Shown in pieces: positions 38,836 to 47,455 of a DNA stretch of 64,000 bases. The position numbers and the translations under genes were made by a program. The notes under the pieces were generated by a model. It had not been told where the DNA came from, made no database searches, and saw only the letters and a list, made by a program, of their open reading frames with translations. This DNA comes from Competibacter_A sp003527885 (lineage in GTDB: Bacteria; Pseudomonadota; Gammaproteobacteria; Competibacterales; Competibacteraceae), in the NCBI GenBank assembly GCA_035442025.1, contig DAORPQ010000004.1, forward strand, positions 22,758 through 86,757. Reading direction: 5' to 3'. The stretch's first letter is position 1. Every line of letters starts with the position of its first letter.

Positions 38836-39471
38836 TCAGGGCAACACCCGCAGCAGCTTTACCTCTTTCAGCGGTAGTTTGATCACCGGTAGCCGGGCCG
38901 GTTTGCCGTCGGGGGGCAATTTGAACAAGAACAGCGTTTCCTTGTTCTCCAATAGCAAGCGATAAACGCCGCCGGGTAACTCCCCATACAACTCCTTCAA
39001 AGTGGCATCCTCCGGCAGCGGCTCGTTCGGCCAGACGCGCACATGCGGATACGCCAAAAAACCGTTGTCCTGCTGCGCCTGGTAATACCACCCCGCGCTG
39101 ACCGCCGCCAGCCACCACGCCAACAGGAACGCCAACAACACCCCGAGTATCTGCAACTGCTTGAGCAGCCGAGGCCGTTCCGTCTTGAGTCGGTCCAGCC
39201 GGGGCGACAGGCGGGACTCGTAAAAGGCCAGCAGCACGATCCCGAGTCCGTAGGGAATCACCAGCCACCACCACGTCTTGAAGACCCAAAAGCCGTACAC
39301 GAAAAAATACTCGGTGGGAATCTCCAGCGTCAGCAAGCCCAGCTTGAAATGACCGAAGTAGTGGTAGGCGTAAGTCCAGCCGGTGAAGTACCCCAGAGCG
39401 GTGAGAAGCGCCGTGACGGTGGCAAGATCGAGCAGCAATGGGCCGGCGGTTCTCTCGCTTGGCGCGCTCAT
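38836..39471 (-). CDS. Multi-pass membrane protein of the CHAT operon, unknown family
   Basis: The product has 211 residues. I see about four hydrophobic segments: LLLDLATVTALLTALGYF, a second with FFVYGFWVFKTWWWLVIPYG, its continuation LGIVLLAFY, and LLAFLLAWWLAAVSAGWYY. A basic cytoplasmic loop (SRLSPRLDRLKTERPRLLK) lies between the second and last. The C-terminal 85 residues are soluble with a repeated hydrophobic/basic pattern. No known family recognised. The ATG at 39471 overlaps the stop of the upstream Cys-rich gene (ATGA), and the TPR-CHAT gene starts 14 nt after its stop. It probably anchors or gates the CHAT protein, by inference from context only. Confidence 0.8.
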   Translation of the reverse strand: MSAPSERTAGPLLLDLATVTALLTALGYFTGWTYAYHYFGHFKLGLLTLEIPTEYFFVYGFWVFKTWWWLVIPYGLGIVLLAFYESRLSPRLDRLKTERPRLLKQLQILGVLLAFLLAWWLAAVSAGWYYQAQQDNGFLAYPHVRVWPNEPLPEDATLKELYGELPGGVYRLLLENKETLFLFKLPPDGKPARLPVIKLPLKEVKLLRVLP

Positions 39472-39770
39472 TTGGGGGCATCCTTGGCGGAATCGCCGCG
39501 AATATCGCCGCCTCCGAATTTGATCGTCTGCCTGCATGGATTGCAGCGGCCCTGCCCGGCGGCGATCCGGGTCCAGCCGGTCAGATCATCCAGTTTATAG
39601 GGATTGCCGTAATCGTCCCGGCACTGCGCCACTTCGCGGAGGCCCTGCGTTTGCATTTCGCAGCCATGGCGAAAGTGATCGTCCTTGGTTTCAAGGCAGA
39701 AACACCCGTCGGCCGCCACGCTCGCAATTGGAACGGCGAACAGCAGTAAAATGAGGCGCATAGCATTCAC
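39468..39770 (-). CDS. Small exported Cys-rich protein of the CHAT operon
   Basis: The product has 100 residues: a signal peptide (MRLILLLFAVPIASVAA), then six cysteines (CFC, HGC, AQC and CNPC), which would suit disulfides in the periplasm or metal binding. The C-terminus (FGGGDIRGDSAKDAPK) is hydrophilic. GTG at 39770 has GGAGAG seven bases upstream; ATG at 39761 is a possible start. The stop overlaps the start of the membrane-protein gene. No family recognised. First gene of the CHAT operon, divergent from the SagB-type gene. Confidence 0.75.
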   Translation of the reverse strand: MNAMRLILLLFAVPIASVAADGCFCLETKDDHFRHGCEMQTQGLREVAQCRDDYGNPYKLDDLTGWTRIAAGQGRCNPCRQTIKFGGGDIRGDSAKDAPK

Positions 39771-39842
39771 AAGCTGTCTCTCCCCACGATCTGATAACCT
39801 GTTTACAGATTACTCTTGCCAGTCACGCCCGACGAGCGCCGC

Positions 39843-41483
39843 ATGAAATCCGACCGACTCGATTCCGACCGCCTCGCGCGGGTCATCGCTTATCATCAAG
39901 CGAGCAAGCATCATCCGGACCGTTACGCTCCCGGTCCCGGCGGACTGGACTGGGCCAACCAGCCCGACCCGTTCCGCCGCTTTGCCGGAGCGCCACGCAT
40001 CGAACTGCCGTTGCGGGCCGATTCGCTGTCCATCCCGTTTGAATCCGTGCGCCGGGGCGAACGGCCAACGCCTTATCCGCTCGAACGGCATTCGCTGGCG
40101 ATGTTGTTTGAACTTTCACTGGGGTTATCCGCCTGGAAACAGCACGGCGGCTCACGCTGGGCGCTGCGCTGCAACCCGTCGAGCGGCAACTTGCATCCGA
40201 CCGAAGGCTATCTGATCTGCCCCGCCCTCCCCGGCTTGACGGCCGGCGTTCATCACTACCTGAGCCACGATCACGTTCTGGAGCAGCGCGCCGCACCAGC
40301 GTCAACCGGCTGGGGTAGCGAACTGCGCGGCGGTGTCGTGGTGGCGCTGAGCGGCATCCACTGGCGGGAAGCCTGGAAATACGGCCTGCGGGCCTACCGC
40401 TATTGCCAGCACGATTGCGGCCACGCCATCGCCGCCATCGCCTACGCCGCCACCGCGTTGGGCTGGCGGGCGCGACTGCTCGACGGCTGGGGCGACGATC
40501 AGCTCGCCGCCCTGCTGGGACTGAATCGGGCCGAGGATTTCGCCGACGCCGAACCGGAGCATCCCGAAATCGCGCTGTGGCTCGGCCCAGAACCGCCGCC
40601 CGCAAACTTGTCGCCCGCTACGCTGGCGCACGAACTCTCCTTCACCGGCCACGCCAATCGCCTGAGCCATTCCCGGCGCGATTGGCGGGGCATCGCGGAA
40701 GCGGATCGGGCCGCCCATCGGCCGAACGCTCTACCCTCGCCCCCTTTCCAGCCAACCGCCTATCCACCGCCGACCAAATCCGGTTGCGTCGCCAGCGCCG
40801 CCGAGCTGATCCGCCAGCGCCGCAGCGCGGTGGCTTTCGATGGCGTCACCACCTTGCCCGCCGAACGCTGGTTCGGAATGCTGGACGCGCTGTTGCCGCG
40901 CCCCGAGGTTCCGCCGCTCAATGCTTGGCCGTGGCCGCCGCGCGTGCATCCGCTGCTGTTCGCCCACCGGATTGAGGGAATCGCACCGGGTCTTTATCTG
41001 CTGGTTCGGAATGGGGAGAAGCTGGCGGAATTGCAAGCGGCGCTGCACGGTGAATGGGAGTGGGCGCGGGTCGAACCAGCGCCGGCGCATCTGCCGCTTT
41101 ACCGGCTGAGCACCGGCGACGCGCGCGAGGCGGCGCAAGTCATTTCCTGCCATCAGGACATCGCCGCCGCTTCCTGCTTCGCGCTCGGCTTCCTGACCGA
41201 ATTCGCCGACCCGCTACACGACAGGCCGTGGGTGTACCGGGAACTGTTCTGGGAAACCGGCCTGCTGGGGCAGATTCTTTACCTGGAAGCGGAAGCCGCC
41301 GGCATCCGCGCCACCGGCATCGGCTGTTTCTTCGATGACGCTTTGCACCGGCTGCTGGGACTGGAAGGTTTGGGGTGGCAGTCGCTCTACCACTTCGCCG
41401 TCGGCGGCCCGGTCGAGGATCGGCGCTTGCAAACGCTGCCGCCTTACACCCATCTGAACCGGTCGAGGACATCACCGGATTGA
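39843..41483 (+). CDS. SagB-type dehydrogenase (two fused nitroreductase domains)
   Basis: The product has 546 residues containing two nitroreductase-like FMN domains in tandem. The first half has RCNPSSGNLHPTEGYLI, the FMN-binding RxxPSxGxxxP pattern, and the second has a matching HQDIAAASCFALGFL/GLLGQILYLEAEAAGIRATG region. SagB-type enzymes oxidise azolines to azoles in peptide natural products, but many proteobacterial homologues with two domains have no such context. No precursor peptide, cyclodehydratase or exporter is adjacent, so the substrate is unknown. ATG at 39843 is preferred over a TTG nine codons earlier. Its end overlaps glcF by 12 nt, tail to tail. Confidence 0.82.
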   Translation: MKSDRLDSDRLARVIAYHQASKHHPDRYAPGPGGLDWANQPDPFRRFAGAPRIELPLRADSLSIPFESVRRGERPTPYPLERHSLAMLFELSLGLSAWKQHGGSRWALRCNPSSGNLHPTEGYLICPALPGLTAGVHHYLSHDHVLEQRAAPASTGWGSELRGGVVVALSGIHWREAWKYGLRAYRYCQHDCGHAIAAIAYAATALGWRARLLDGWGDDQLAALLGLNRAEDFADAEPEHPEIALWLGPEPPPANLSPATLAHELSFTGHANRLSHSRRDWRGIAEADRAAHRPNALPSPPFQPTAYPPPTKSGCVASAAELIRQRRSAVAFDGVTTLPAERWFGMLDALLPRPEVPPLNAWPWPPRVHPLLFAHRIEGIAPGLYLLVRNGEKLAELQAALHGEWEWARVEPAPAHLPLYRLSTGDAREAAQVISCHQDIAAASCFALGFLTEFADPLHDRPWVYRELFWETGLLGQILYLEAEAAGIRATGIGCFFDDALHRLLGLEGLGWQSLYHFAVGGPVEDRRLQTLPPYTHLNRSRTSPD

Positions 41484-42713
41484 AGCGGGGCGCTCCTGAG
41501 CGAGCGCGGCATCGACCAGTTCGATCCAATGCCTGACCGGCGTCCGGCCGGCGCTATTCAAATGGGTTTGGCAACCGACATTGGCGGTGACGATGGTTTC
41601 CGGTTGGCCGCTTTCCAGCGCGTCCAGCTTGCGGTCGCGCAGCGCGATGGCGATTTCCGGTTGGGTCAGCGCGTAGGTTCCCGCCGAACCGCAACAGAGG
41701 TGGCCATCGGACACGGCGGTCAACTCGAAACCAAGTTGGCGCAACACCGCTTCCACCGCGCCGCCGAGTTTCTGGGCGTGCTGCAAGGTACAGGGACAGT
41801 GGACCGCGAGCCGCTTGCCGCCGCGCAACGCCAGCACGTCGAGCGGCTCGGCGCGCAGCACCTCGACCAGATCCTTGGCCAGTTCGCCGACGCGCGCGGC
41901 TTTGGCCGCATAGCGTGGATCGTCTTGCAGCAGCTCACCGTAATCCTTGACGAAAGCGCCGCAGCCGCTGGCGGTCTGGACGAAGGCCTCGGCGCCGGCT
42001 TCGATAGCCGGCCACCAGGCGTCGATGTTGCGGCGGGCACGATCGCGGGCCGCTTCCTGGGCGTTCAAGTGGAAATCGATCGCGCCGCAGCAACCGCCTC
42101 CGGCGGCCGACACGACCGAAACGCCGAGCCGGTCGAGCACGCGCGCCGCCGCCGCGTTGGTGTTCGGCGACAGTTCGGGTTGGGCGCAGCCTTCCAGCAT
42201 CAGCACCCGGCGGGCGTGGCGTAACGGCGGCCGTTCGCGCGCGGGCGCGGCGCGCGGCGGCAATTTTGCCGACACCGCTTCCGGCAACCAGGGCCGGATG
42301 AGCTTGCCGGCCCGCGCCAGCACCCCGAATACGGTGGGATGGGTCACGACGGCGCGCAACAGACGGCGTTGCACGCGCTGGCCGGCCGGACGCGCTGCCA
42401 GAACCTCCACGGTCTTGCGGCCGACATCGAGCAATTTGTGGTATTGCACCCCCGAAGGACAGGTGGTCTCGCAACTGCGGCAGGTCAGACAGCGGTCCAG
42501 GTGTTCGAGCGTGCTGGCGCTGGCTTCGCCGGTTTCGAACATCTGCTTCATCAGATAGATGCGTCCGCGCGGGCCATCGAGTTCGTCACCCAGCAATTGG
42601 TAGGTCGGACAGGTGGCGTTGCAAAAACCGCAGTGCACGCACGCCCGCAACACGGTTTCGACCACCTTGCCGTCGGGCGTGTCGCGAATCCAGTCGATCA
42701 GTCGCGTGTCCAT
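41472..42713 (-). CDS. glcF: Glycolate oxidase iron-sulfur subunit
   Basis: The product has 413 residues. Two 4Fe-4S ferredoxin motifs are visible (CVHCGFCNATCPTY and CLTCRSCETTCPSG), followed by two cysteine-rich CCG domains (GGGCCGAIDFH and HLCCGSAGTY). GlcF passes electrons from GlcD/GlcE to the membrane quinone pool. It is the third gene of glcD-glcE-glcF; its ATG overlaps the glcE stop by one base. Confidence 0.96.
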   Translation of the reverse strand: MDTRLIDWIRDTPDGKVVETVLRACVHCGFCNATCPTYQLLGDELDGPRGRIYLMKQMFETGEASASTLEHLDRCLTCRSCETTCPSGVQYHKLLDVGRKTVEVLAARPAGQRVQRRLLRAVVTHPTVFGVLARAGKLIRPWLPEAVSAKLPPRAAPARERPPLRHARRVLMLEGCAQPELSPNTNAAAARVLDRLGVSVVSAAGGGCCGAIDFHLNAQEAARDRARRNIDAWWPAIEAGAEAFVQTASGCGAFVKDYGELLQDDPRYAAKAARVGELAKDLVEVLRAEPLDVLALRGGKRLAVHCPCTLQHAQKLGGAVEAVLRQLGFELTAVSDGHLCCGSAGTYALTQPEIAIALRDRKLDALESGQPETIVTANVGCQTHLNSAGRTPVRHWIELVDAALAQERPASIR

Positions 42714-43828
42714 CAGACCTCCGCGTACATCCGGCCACGGTTGAACGCGCCCGCCGGGTCGAACTGCCGTTTGAGCGCGCGGTGAATGCGCAGCAACGGT
42801 GCGGTCAGCGGGGTGAAAACGTCATCGCCGGCACGGCCGGGCGGTGCGCGGAACAAGGTGGCGTGACCGCCGTGAGCCACGGCGAGCGCGCGAAGCGCGG
42901 GCAGTCGATCCGGCTCGGCCCAGCACCAGCGTTGCGCGCCACCCCACTCGACCAGATGCGATCCGGGCAAAGCGACGGTCGGAGTACCGGCCGGTAGCGC
43001 CAGCCGGATCAGAGCGGCGGAGCCGGTCGCGAAAAACGGGGCGGCCTGATCGCGCAGGCCGGCCCAAAAAGCCGTCGCCGCGCCCTCCTCCAGCGCCTCC
43101 CCGCCGAGCGTCCGACCCGCGGCGGCGACCGCCGGCCCGGCCCCGGACAAGCGCAGCCGCAGAGCGCCTTCGGACCACGCGCTGGCCGAAACCGGCAAGG
43201 CTTGGCCGGCCCAGCGATCGAACCGCCCGAAAGCCTCCGCTTCCGACAGCTCGAAGTGCAGCGTCGCTTCCTCAAGGGGTTTGGGCAAGACTTTCAGCGA
43301 GACCTCCACCAGCACGCCGAGACAACCGAGACTGCCGGCGAGCAGGCGGGACACGTCGTAGCCGGCCACGTTCTTCATGACCTGCCCGCCGAAGTTCAGC
43401 AGGTCGCCCTTGCCGTCCAAGAGCCGCGCCCCGAGCACGAAATCGCGCACCGCGCCGACCGCCATCCGGCGCGGCCCGGACAGGCCGGCGGCCACCACGC
43501 CGCCGATGGTCGGCGAGCCGGCGAACCGCGGCGGTTCGAAAGCCAGCATCTGACCGCGCTCGGCCAGGGCCGCGTCGATTTCGGCCAAAGGCGTCCCGCC
43601 GCGCGCGGTGATGACCAACTCGGTCGGCTCGTAGTCGACGATGCCCCGGTACGCGGCGGTGGCCAGCGGCTCGCCCGCGCTGGGACGCCCGTAAAAAGAC
43701 TTGCTGCGCCCGCCTTCGATCACCAGCGCCGTTCCTTTGGCGACGGCGGAACGCACCTGTTCTTGCCAACTCGCCAGCACCGGGTCGGCGGGACGGTCGG
43801 CCGCTACGGTTCGGATGCCCAAGTTCAT
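42713..43828 (-). CDS. glcE: Glycolate oxidase FAD-binding subunit
   Basis: The product has 371 residues with an FAD-binding type 2 domain: VIEGGRSKSFYGRP, GTPLAEIDAALAERGQML and GSPTIGGVVAAGLSGPRR. The FGGQVMKNVAGYDVSRL segment is characteristic of GlcE. It forms a complex with GlcD and GlcF that oxidises glycolate to glyoxylate. ATG at 43828 overlaps the glcD stop (ATGA). Confidence 0.96.
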   Translation of the reverse strand: MNLGIRTVAADRPADPVLASWQEQVRSAVAKGTALVIEGGRSKSFYGRPSAGEPLATAAYRGIVDYEPTELVITARGGTPLAEIDAALAERGQMLAFEPPRFAGSPTIGGVVAAGLSGPRRMAVGAVRDFVLGARLLDGKGDLLNFGGQVMKNVAGYDVSRLLAGSLGCLGVLVEVSLKVLPKPLEEATLHFELSEAEAFGRFDRWAGQALPVSASAWSEGALRLRLSGAGPAVAAAGRTLGGEALEEGAATAFWAGLRDQAAPFFATGSAALIRLALPAGTPTVALPGSHLVEWGGAQRWCWAEPDRLPALRALAVAHGGHATLFRAPPGRAGDDVFTPLTAPLLRIHRALKRQFDPAGAFNRGRMYAEV

Positions 43829-45339
43829 GCGTTGACCCTCGCCGCTCGATTCCGGCCGTCGCGACGCTGGGCACCGCCGGTCTGACGGTATTCCCGGCAC
43901 CGGGCGATGGTCGGAATCACCTTGCCCGGATTGAGCAGCCCCAGCGGATCGAATGCCGCCTTGACCCCGGCGAACGCGGCCAGTTCCTCCGGCGTGAACT
44001 GCACGCACATCTGCGCCAGCTTCTCGATGCCGACCCCGTGTTCGCCGGTGATGGTGCCGCCGAGCGCGACCGACAGTTCGAGCACGTCCGCGCCGAACGC
44101 CAACGCCCGCGCCATTTCTTCCTTGTCGCTGGCGTCGAACATGATCAGCGGATGCAAGTTGCCGTCGCCGGCATGAAAGACGTTGGCGCAGCGCAGGCGG
44201 TACTTTTGCTCCATCGCCGCGATGGCCGAGAGCATCTCCCCCAGCCGCTTGCGCGGAATGGTGCCGTCCATGCACAAATAATCGGGCGTGAGGCGGCCGA
44301 CCGCCGGAAAAGCGGCCTTGCGGCCCGCCCATAACCTCAAGCGTTCGGCCTCGTTTCGCGAAACGTGGATACGCCGGACGCCGGACGCTTCCAGCACCTG
44401 CCGCACCCGCTCGATTTCGTGGCGCACCTCGTCCGGCGCGCCGTCCGATTCGCACAACAGCACCGCCGCCGCGTCGGTGTCGTAACCGGCGCGGGCAAAC
44501 GGTTCGACCGCCGCGATAGCCTGTCGATCCATCATTTCCAGACCGGCCGGGATGATACCGGCGGCGATGATCGCCGCCACCGCGTCACAGGCCGCCGCCA
44601 CCGTGGCAAAGGAGGCCATGACGACTTGCGCGGTGTCCGGCTTCGGCGTCAGCCGCACGGTGATTTCGGTGGCAACGGCGAGCATCCCCTCGGAACCGTT
44701 GATGGCGGCCAGCAGATCGAGGCCGGGCGAATCGGGCGCTTTGCTCCCGAAAACCACTTCGTCGACCCCCTCTTCCGACAGGACCAAGGCGCGCACCGCC
44801 AGCACGTTGTGAACGGTCAACCCGTACTTGAGGCAATGCACGCCCCCGGAATTCTCGGCGACGTTGCCGCCCAAGGTGCAGGCGATCTGCGAGGAGGGAT
44901 CGGGCGCGTAATACAGGTTGAACGGGGCCGCCGCTTCCGATAGCGCGAGGTTGCGCACGCCCGGCTGGACCCGCGCCACCCGCGCCGCGGGATCGATTTC
45001 CAGAATTTTCATGAAACGCGCCAGCGCTACGACGATGCCCTCGGCGTGGGGCATGGCGCCGCCCGACAAGCCCGTTCCCGCACCGCGCGCCACCACCGGC
45101 ACGCGGTGCCTGCGACAGGCTTCCAGCACCGCCTTCAACTCGGCCTCGGTGCGCGGCAACACCACCGCCTGGGGCAACTGGCGGTAGGCGGGCAGGCCGT
45201 CGCACTCGTAAGGCCGCACTTCTTCCACGCGCTCCAGCAGGCTCAGTCCGGGCAACGCGGTTCGTAACCCGGCCAGCATGAGGGCACAATCCGGCGGTTT
45301 TGGGACAGCGCCGGCCGGCTGGTCGTGGAATGCGTTCAT
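43825..45339 (-). CDS. glcD: Glycolate oxidase subunit GlcD (FAD-linked)
   Basis: The product has 504 residues (E. coli 499). The FAD-binding pattern VVARGAGTGLSGGAMPH and GGNVAENSGGVHCLKYG, and the C-terminal HAGDGNLHP and GEHGVGIEK motifs, are diagnostic of the GlcD/D-lactate dehydrogenase family. It is the catalytic subunit and first gene of the operon. The downstream gene order and GlcE/GlcF partners support GlcD rather than a stand-alone D-lactate dehydrogenase. No glc regulator is visible nearby. Confidence 0.97.
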   Translation of the reverse strand: MNAFHDQPAGAVPKPPDCALMLAGLRTALPGLSLLERVEEVRPYECDGLPAYRQLPQAVVLPRTEAELKAVLEACRRHRVPVVARGAGTGLSGGAMPHAEGIVVALARFMKILEIDPAARVARVQPGVRNLALSEAAAPFNLYYAPDPSSQIACTLGGNVAENSGGVHCLKYGLTVHNVLAVRALVLSEEGVDEVVFGSKAPDSPGLDLLAAINGSEGMLAVATEITVRLTPKPDTAQVVMASFATVAAACDAVAAIIAAGIIPAGLEMMDRQAIAAVEPFARAGYDTDAAAVLLCESDGAPDEVRHEIERVRQVLEASGVRRIHVSRNEAERLRLWAGRKAAFPAVGRLTPDYLCMDGTIPRKRLGEMLSAIAAMEQKYRLRCANVFHAGDGNLHPLIMFDASDKEEMARALAFGADVLELSVALGGTITGEHGVGIEKLAQMCVQFTPEELAAFAGVKAAFDPLGLLNPGKVIPTIARCREYRQTGGAQRRDGRNRAARVNA

Positions 45340-45588
45340 GGGCTGAGCCTCCTTTCGGTCGTTGGCGTGAAGCCTTGTGGGACGTATTGGGTGGGATATC
45401 GAAAAAACGGTCTGGGTTTCGCCGGCGATCCACCGGGCTCGCCCCGCTGCCGCAGGTTGCGAATCCGGTTACAAATGCAATCAAATTCAACAATTAAGAA
45501 ATCATCGCGAAACCCCTAAAACTTATAGTGCACCCGACGGATGACGAAAGACAGTGATGTTCCTGCAAATACCTCGTGGAGACAGATC

Positions 45589-45867
45589 ATGAAAACCTTA
45601 GCTATCGCCATCGCGCTGGGCTTGGCCGGCGGTCTTTCCGGCGCGGCTCGCGCCGAGCCGTTCAACGACCGCGGTGAAGACTTCATCGCCGGCGTGAAAT
45701 TCGACTCCAGGGCGCAACGCCAACCGGTCGGCATCCTGCTGAGCGGCTTCAACGACCGCGGCGAAGTCTATGCGGTCAGGGTCGCCGCGACCCCCAGCAA
45801 GCCTTTGAGCGAGGTTCGCATCACGCGCGCGGGCTTCAACAACCGCAGTCATGTCAGCGTTTATTGA
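45589..45867 (+). CDS. Small exported protein with repeated FNDRGE motif
   Basis: The product has 92 residues: a signal peptide (MKTLAIAIALGLAGGLSGAARA) then three related strands, PFNDRGEDFIAGV, GFNDRGEVYAVRV and GFNNRSHVSVY. The internal repetition suggests a small beta-structured periplasmic protein. I recognise no family. ATG at 45589 has GGAG about nine bases upstream. It is a single-gene unit ending at a hairpin (45877-45897). Confidence 0.7.
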   Translation: MKTLAIAIALGLAGGLSGAARAEPFNDRGEDFIAGVKFDSRAQRQPVGILLSGFNDRGEVYAVRVAATPSKPLSEVRITRAGFNNRSHVSVY

Positions 45868-45876
45868 GCCAACCAG

Positions 45877-45897
45877 ACCCCCGGCCCCGCCGGGGGT
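45877..45897. terminator. Hairpin between convergent small genes
   Basis: A perfect 9-bp inverted repeat (ACCCCCGGC/GCCGGGGGT) with a 3-base loop lies between the two convergent genes. No clear T-run follows, so termination strength is uncertain. Confidence 0.55.
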
Positions 45898-45901
45898 TCG
45901 A

Positions 45902-46276
45902 TCAATCCAAACCGGGGCCGTCCAAGCCGTGAGAAGCGTTGCTGGAGCGGCGGGCCGCCAGCGACCGCATGGCGCGGGCGGCCTGTTCGCGGGTGTAGAA
46001 TCGGCCTCGGCGCAGGAATCCCGCGACCACCGAACCCTTGACGGCGACGACCCGCCCCGAAGGATGCTGGCGCCGGACCCACCCCTCGGGCAAGCCATCC
46101 AGCAAATGCATGGGAGCCGGCGCGCCGTCGCTGAAGCGGGCGACTTCCACCGATCCACTTTCGGCATCGTAAAAGGCCGGCAAAAAACCGCTGGATCGGT
46201 TGCCCTGACTCACGCCGCCGGTGCCGGCGAAAACCGAGTTTTCCCGGCGAAGCCGCTCGGGTGTTAGTGCGTTCAT
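45902..46276 (-). CDS. Conserved hypothetical protein
   Basis: The product has 124 residues starting MNALTPERLRRENSVFAG. A central segment (GFLPAFYDAESGSVEVARF, then APMHLLDGLPEGWV) looks like a compact domain, and the C-terminus has a Tyr-Thr-Arg-Glu-Gln helix. No signal peptide or membrane helix. Coding is supported by a near-perfect AGGAGG five bases before the ATG at 46276. I do not recognise a function. Confidence 0.7.
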   Translation of the reverse strand: MNALTPERLRRENSVFAGTGGVSQGNRSSGFLPAFYDAESGSVEVARFSDGAPAPMHLLDGLPEGWVRRQHPSGRVVAVKGSVVAGFLRRGRFYTREQAARAMRSLAARRSSNASHGLDGPGLD

Positions 46277-46461
46277 GGCGTCCTCCTGCTCCGGCGGCGA
46301 CCGATCGTCACCGGGTAGTGAATCCAGCAAACGGCCGTCCTCGTTTTGCAACCAAAATCCTGTAAAACGGTAAGAAGGTTCGGCGTTTGCCGTTAATGAA
46401 CGCCAAGCTACGCCCGCGAAATTTCAGCCTGATTTCTCGATTCTGGAACTTTATTTCAACT

Positions 46462-46481
46462 GTTTCAGTCCCTGCTGAAAC
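46462..46481. promoter_or_regulatory. Inverted repeat upstream of the ABC exporter genes
   Basis: The perfect 7-bp inverted repeat GTTTCAG-TCCCTG-CTGAAAC lies 38 nt before the ABC ATPase start. It could be an operator or a leader hairpin. Confidence 0.4.
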
Positions 46482-46519
46482 CCGAGAGCAACCCGACACG
46501 ATGGACGACGCCCTCAACG

Positions 46520-47455
46520 ATGAACGCCTCTGAACGAATAGCGCGGGAAGAACCGGTCCTGCTGGCGACCGGTCTCGTCAAACAGTTCGCCGGCCGCCGC
46601 GTCGTCGATGGCGTGGGCTTGAGTTGCCGGGCCGGTCAGGTGCTGGGCCTGCTGGGCGCCAACGGGGCCGGCAAGACCACCACCTTGCGGATGTGCTACG
46701 GCTTTCTTCAACCCGACACCGGCACGATTCGGATAGCGGGCATCGACCGCCGCGCCGATCCCGAGGCGGCGGCCCGGCGCGTGGGCGTTTGCACCCAGGA
46801 CGACACCTTCGACAACGATTTCACGGTGCGCGGCAACCTGGAGCAGGTCAGCCGTTATTTCCGGCTCCGACCGACCGCGCTGAAGGGACGGATCGGCGAG
46901 CTACTCGAACGCTTCGGGCTGGACCGCTACGCCAACGACAAACCCGAAATCCTCTCCGGCGGCTACCGACGTCGGCTCATGCTCGCCCGCGCGCTGGTCC
47001 ACCAACCGCGGTTGCTGTTTCTCGACGAGCCGACCACGGGGTTGGACCCGCAAGCCCGGCTGGAAGTCTGGGAATTGATCGACACCCTGCGGCGTGAAGG
47101 CTTGGGCATCGTTCTGACCACCCATTACATGGAGGAAGCCGAGCGGCTGTCCGACGAGCTGCTGGTGTTGCGCGAAGGCCGGACGGTGGCCGCCGGCCAA
47201 TCGCCGACCGTGCTGGGGGATTTGGTCGGCGAGCACATGCTGGTGTTGGACGCCCGCGATCCGGCCGCCCCGGCGGTCCGTGAGTGGGCCCGCCAAGCCG
47301 GTTTGTCGGAACCCAGCCGGGTACTTTCCAGCTTGCATCTGGCGCTGGATGGACCGGCCCTCGCGCAGTTCAGCGCCCGCTTCGGCGAACTGCGCTTCGA
47401 GGTCCGCCCGCCCACGCTGGACGATCTGTTCCTGAAACTGGCCGAGAAACCATGA
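46520..47455 (+). CDS. NodI/DrrA-type ABC exporter ATP-binding protein
   Basis: The product has 311 residues. Walker A is GANGAGKTTTLR, the signature is LSGGYRRRLMLARAL, Walker B is LLFLDEPTTGLDP, and the H-loop is TTHYMEEAERL. The C-terminal 80 residues resemble the extra domain of NodI/DrrA/CcmA-like ABC-2 exporters. The permease overlaps by four bases (ATGA), forming an ABC-2 type exporter. In this family NodI-NodJ export lipo-chitooligosaccharides; the downstream glycan genes make a related carbohydrate export role plausible. Confidence 0.9.
   Translation: MNASERIAREEPVLLATGLVKQFAGRRVVDGVGLSCRAGQVLGLLGANGAGKTTTLRMCYGFLQPDTGTIRIAGIDRRADPEAAARRVGVCTQDDTFDNDFTVRGNLEQVSRYFRLRPTALKGRIGELLERFGLDRYANDKPEILSGGYRRRLMLARALVHQPRLLFLDEPTTGLDPQARLEVWELIDTLRREGLGIVLTTHYMEEAERLSDELLVLREGRTVAAGQSPTVLGDLVGEHMLVLDARDPAAPAVREWARQAGLSEPSRVLSSLHLALDGPALAQFSARFGELRFEVRPPTLDDLFLKLAEKP

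Noticed and set aside
38822..39481. N-terminal extension of the CHAT reading frame to 39481
   Set aside because: That stretch overlaps the membrane-protein gene in another frame, while the ATG at 38821 has a ribosome-binding site and a signal-like sequence.
45340..45588. Short open frames between glcD and the small exported-protein gene
   Set aside because: No family resemblance, no ribosome-binding site; more likely promoter DNA for the two divergent genes.
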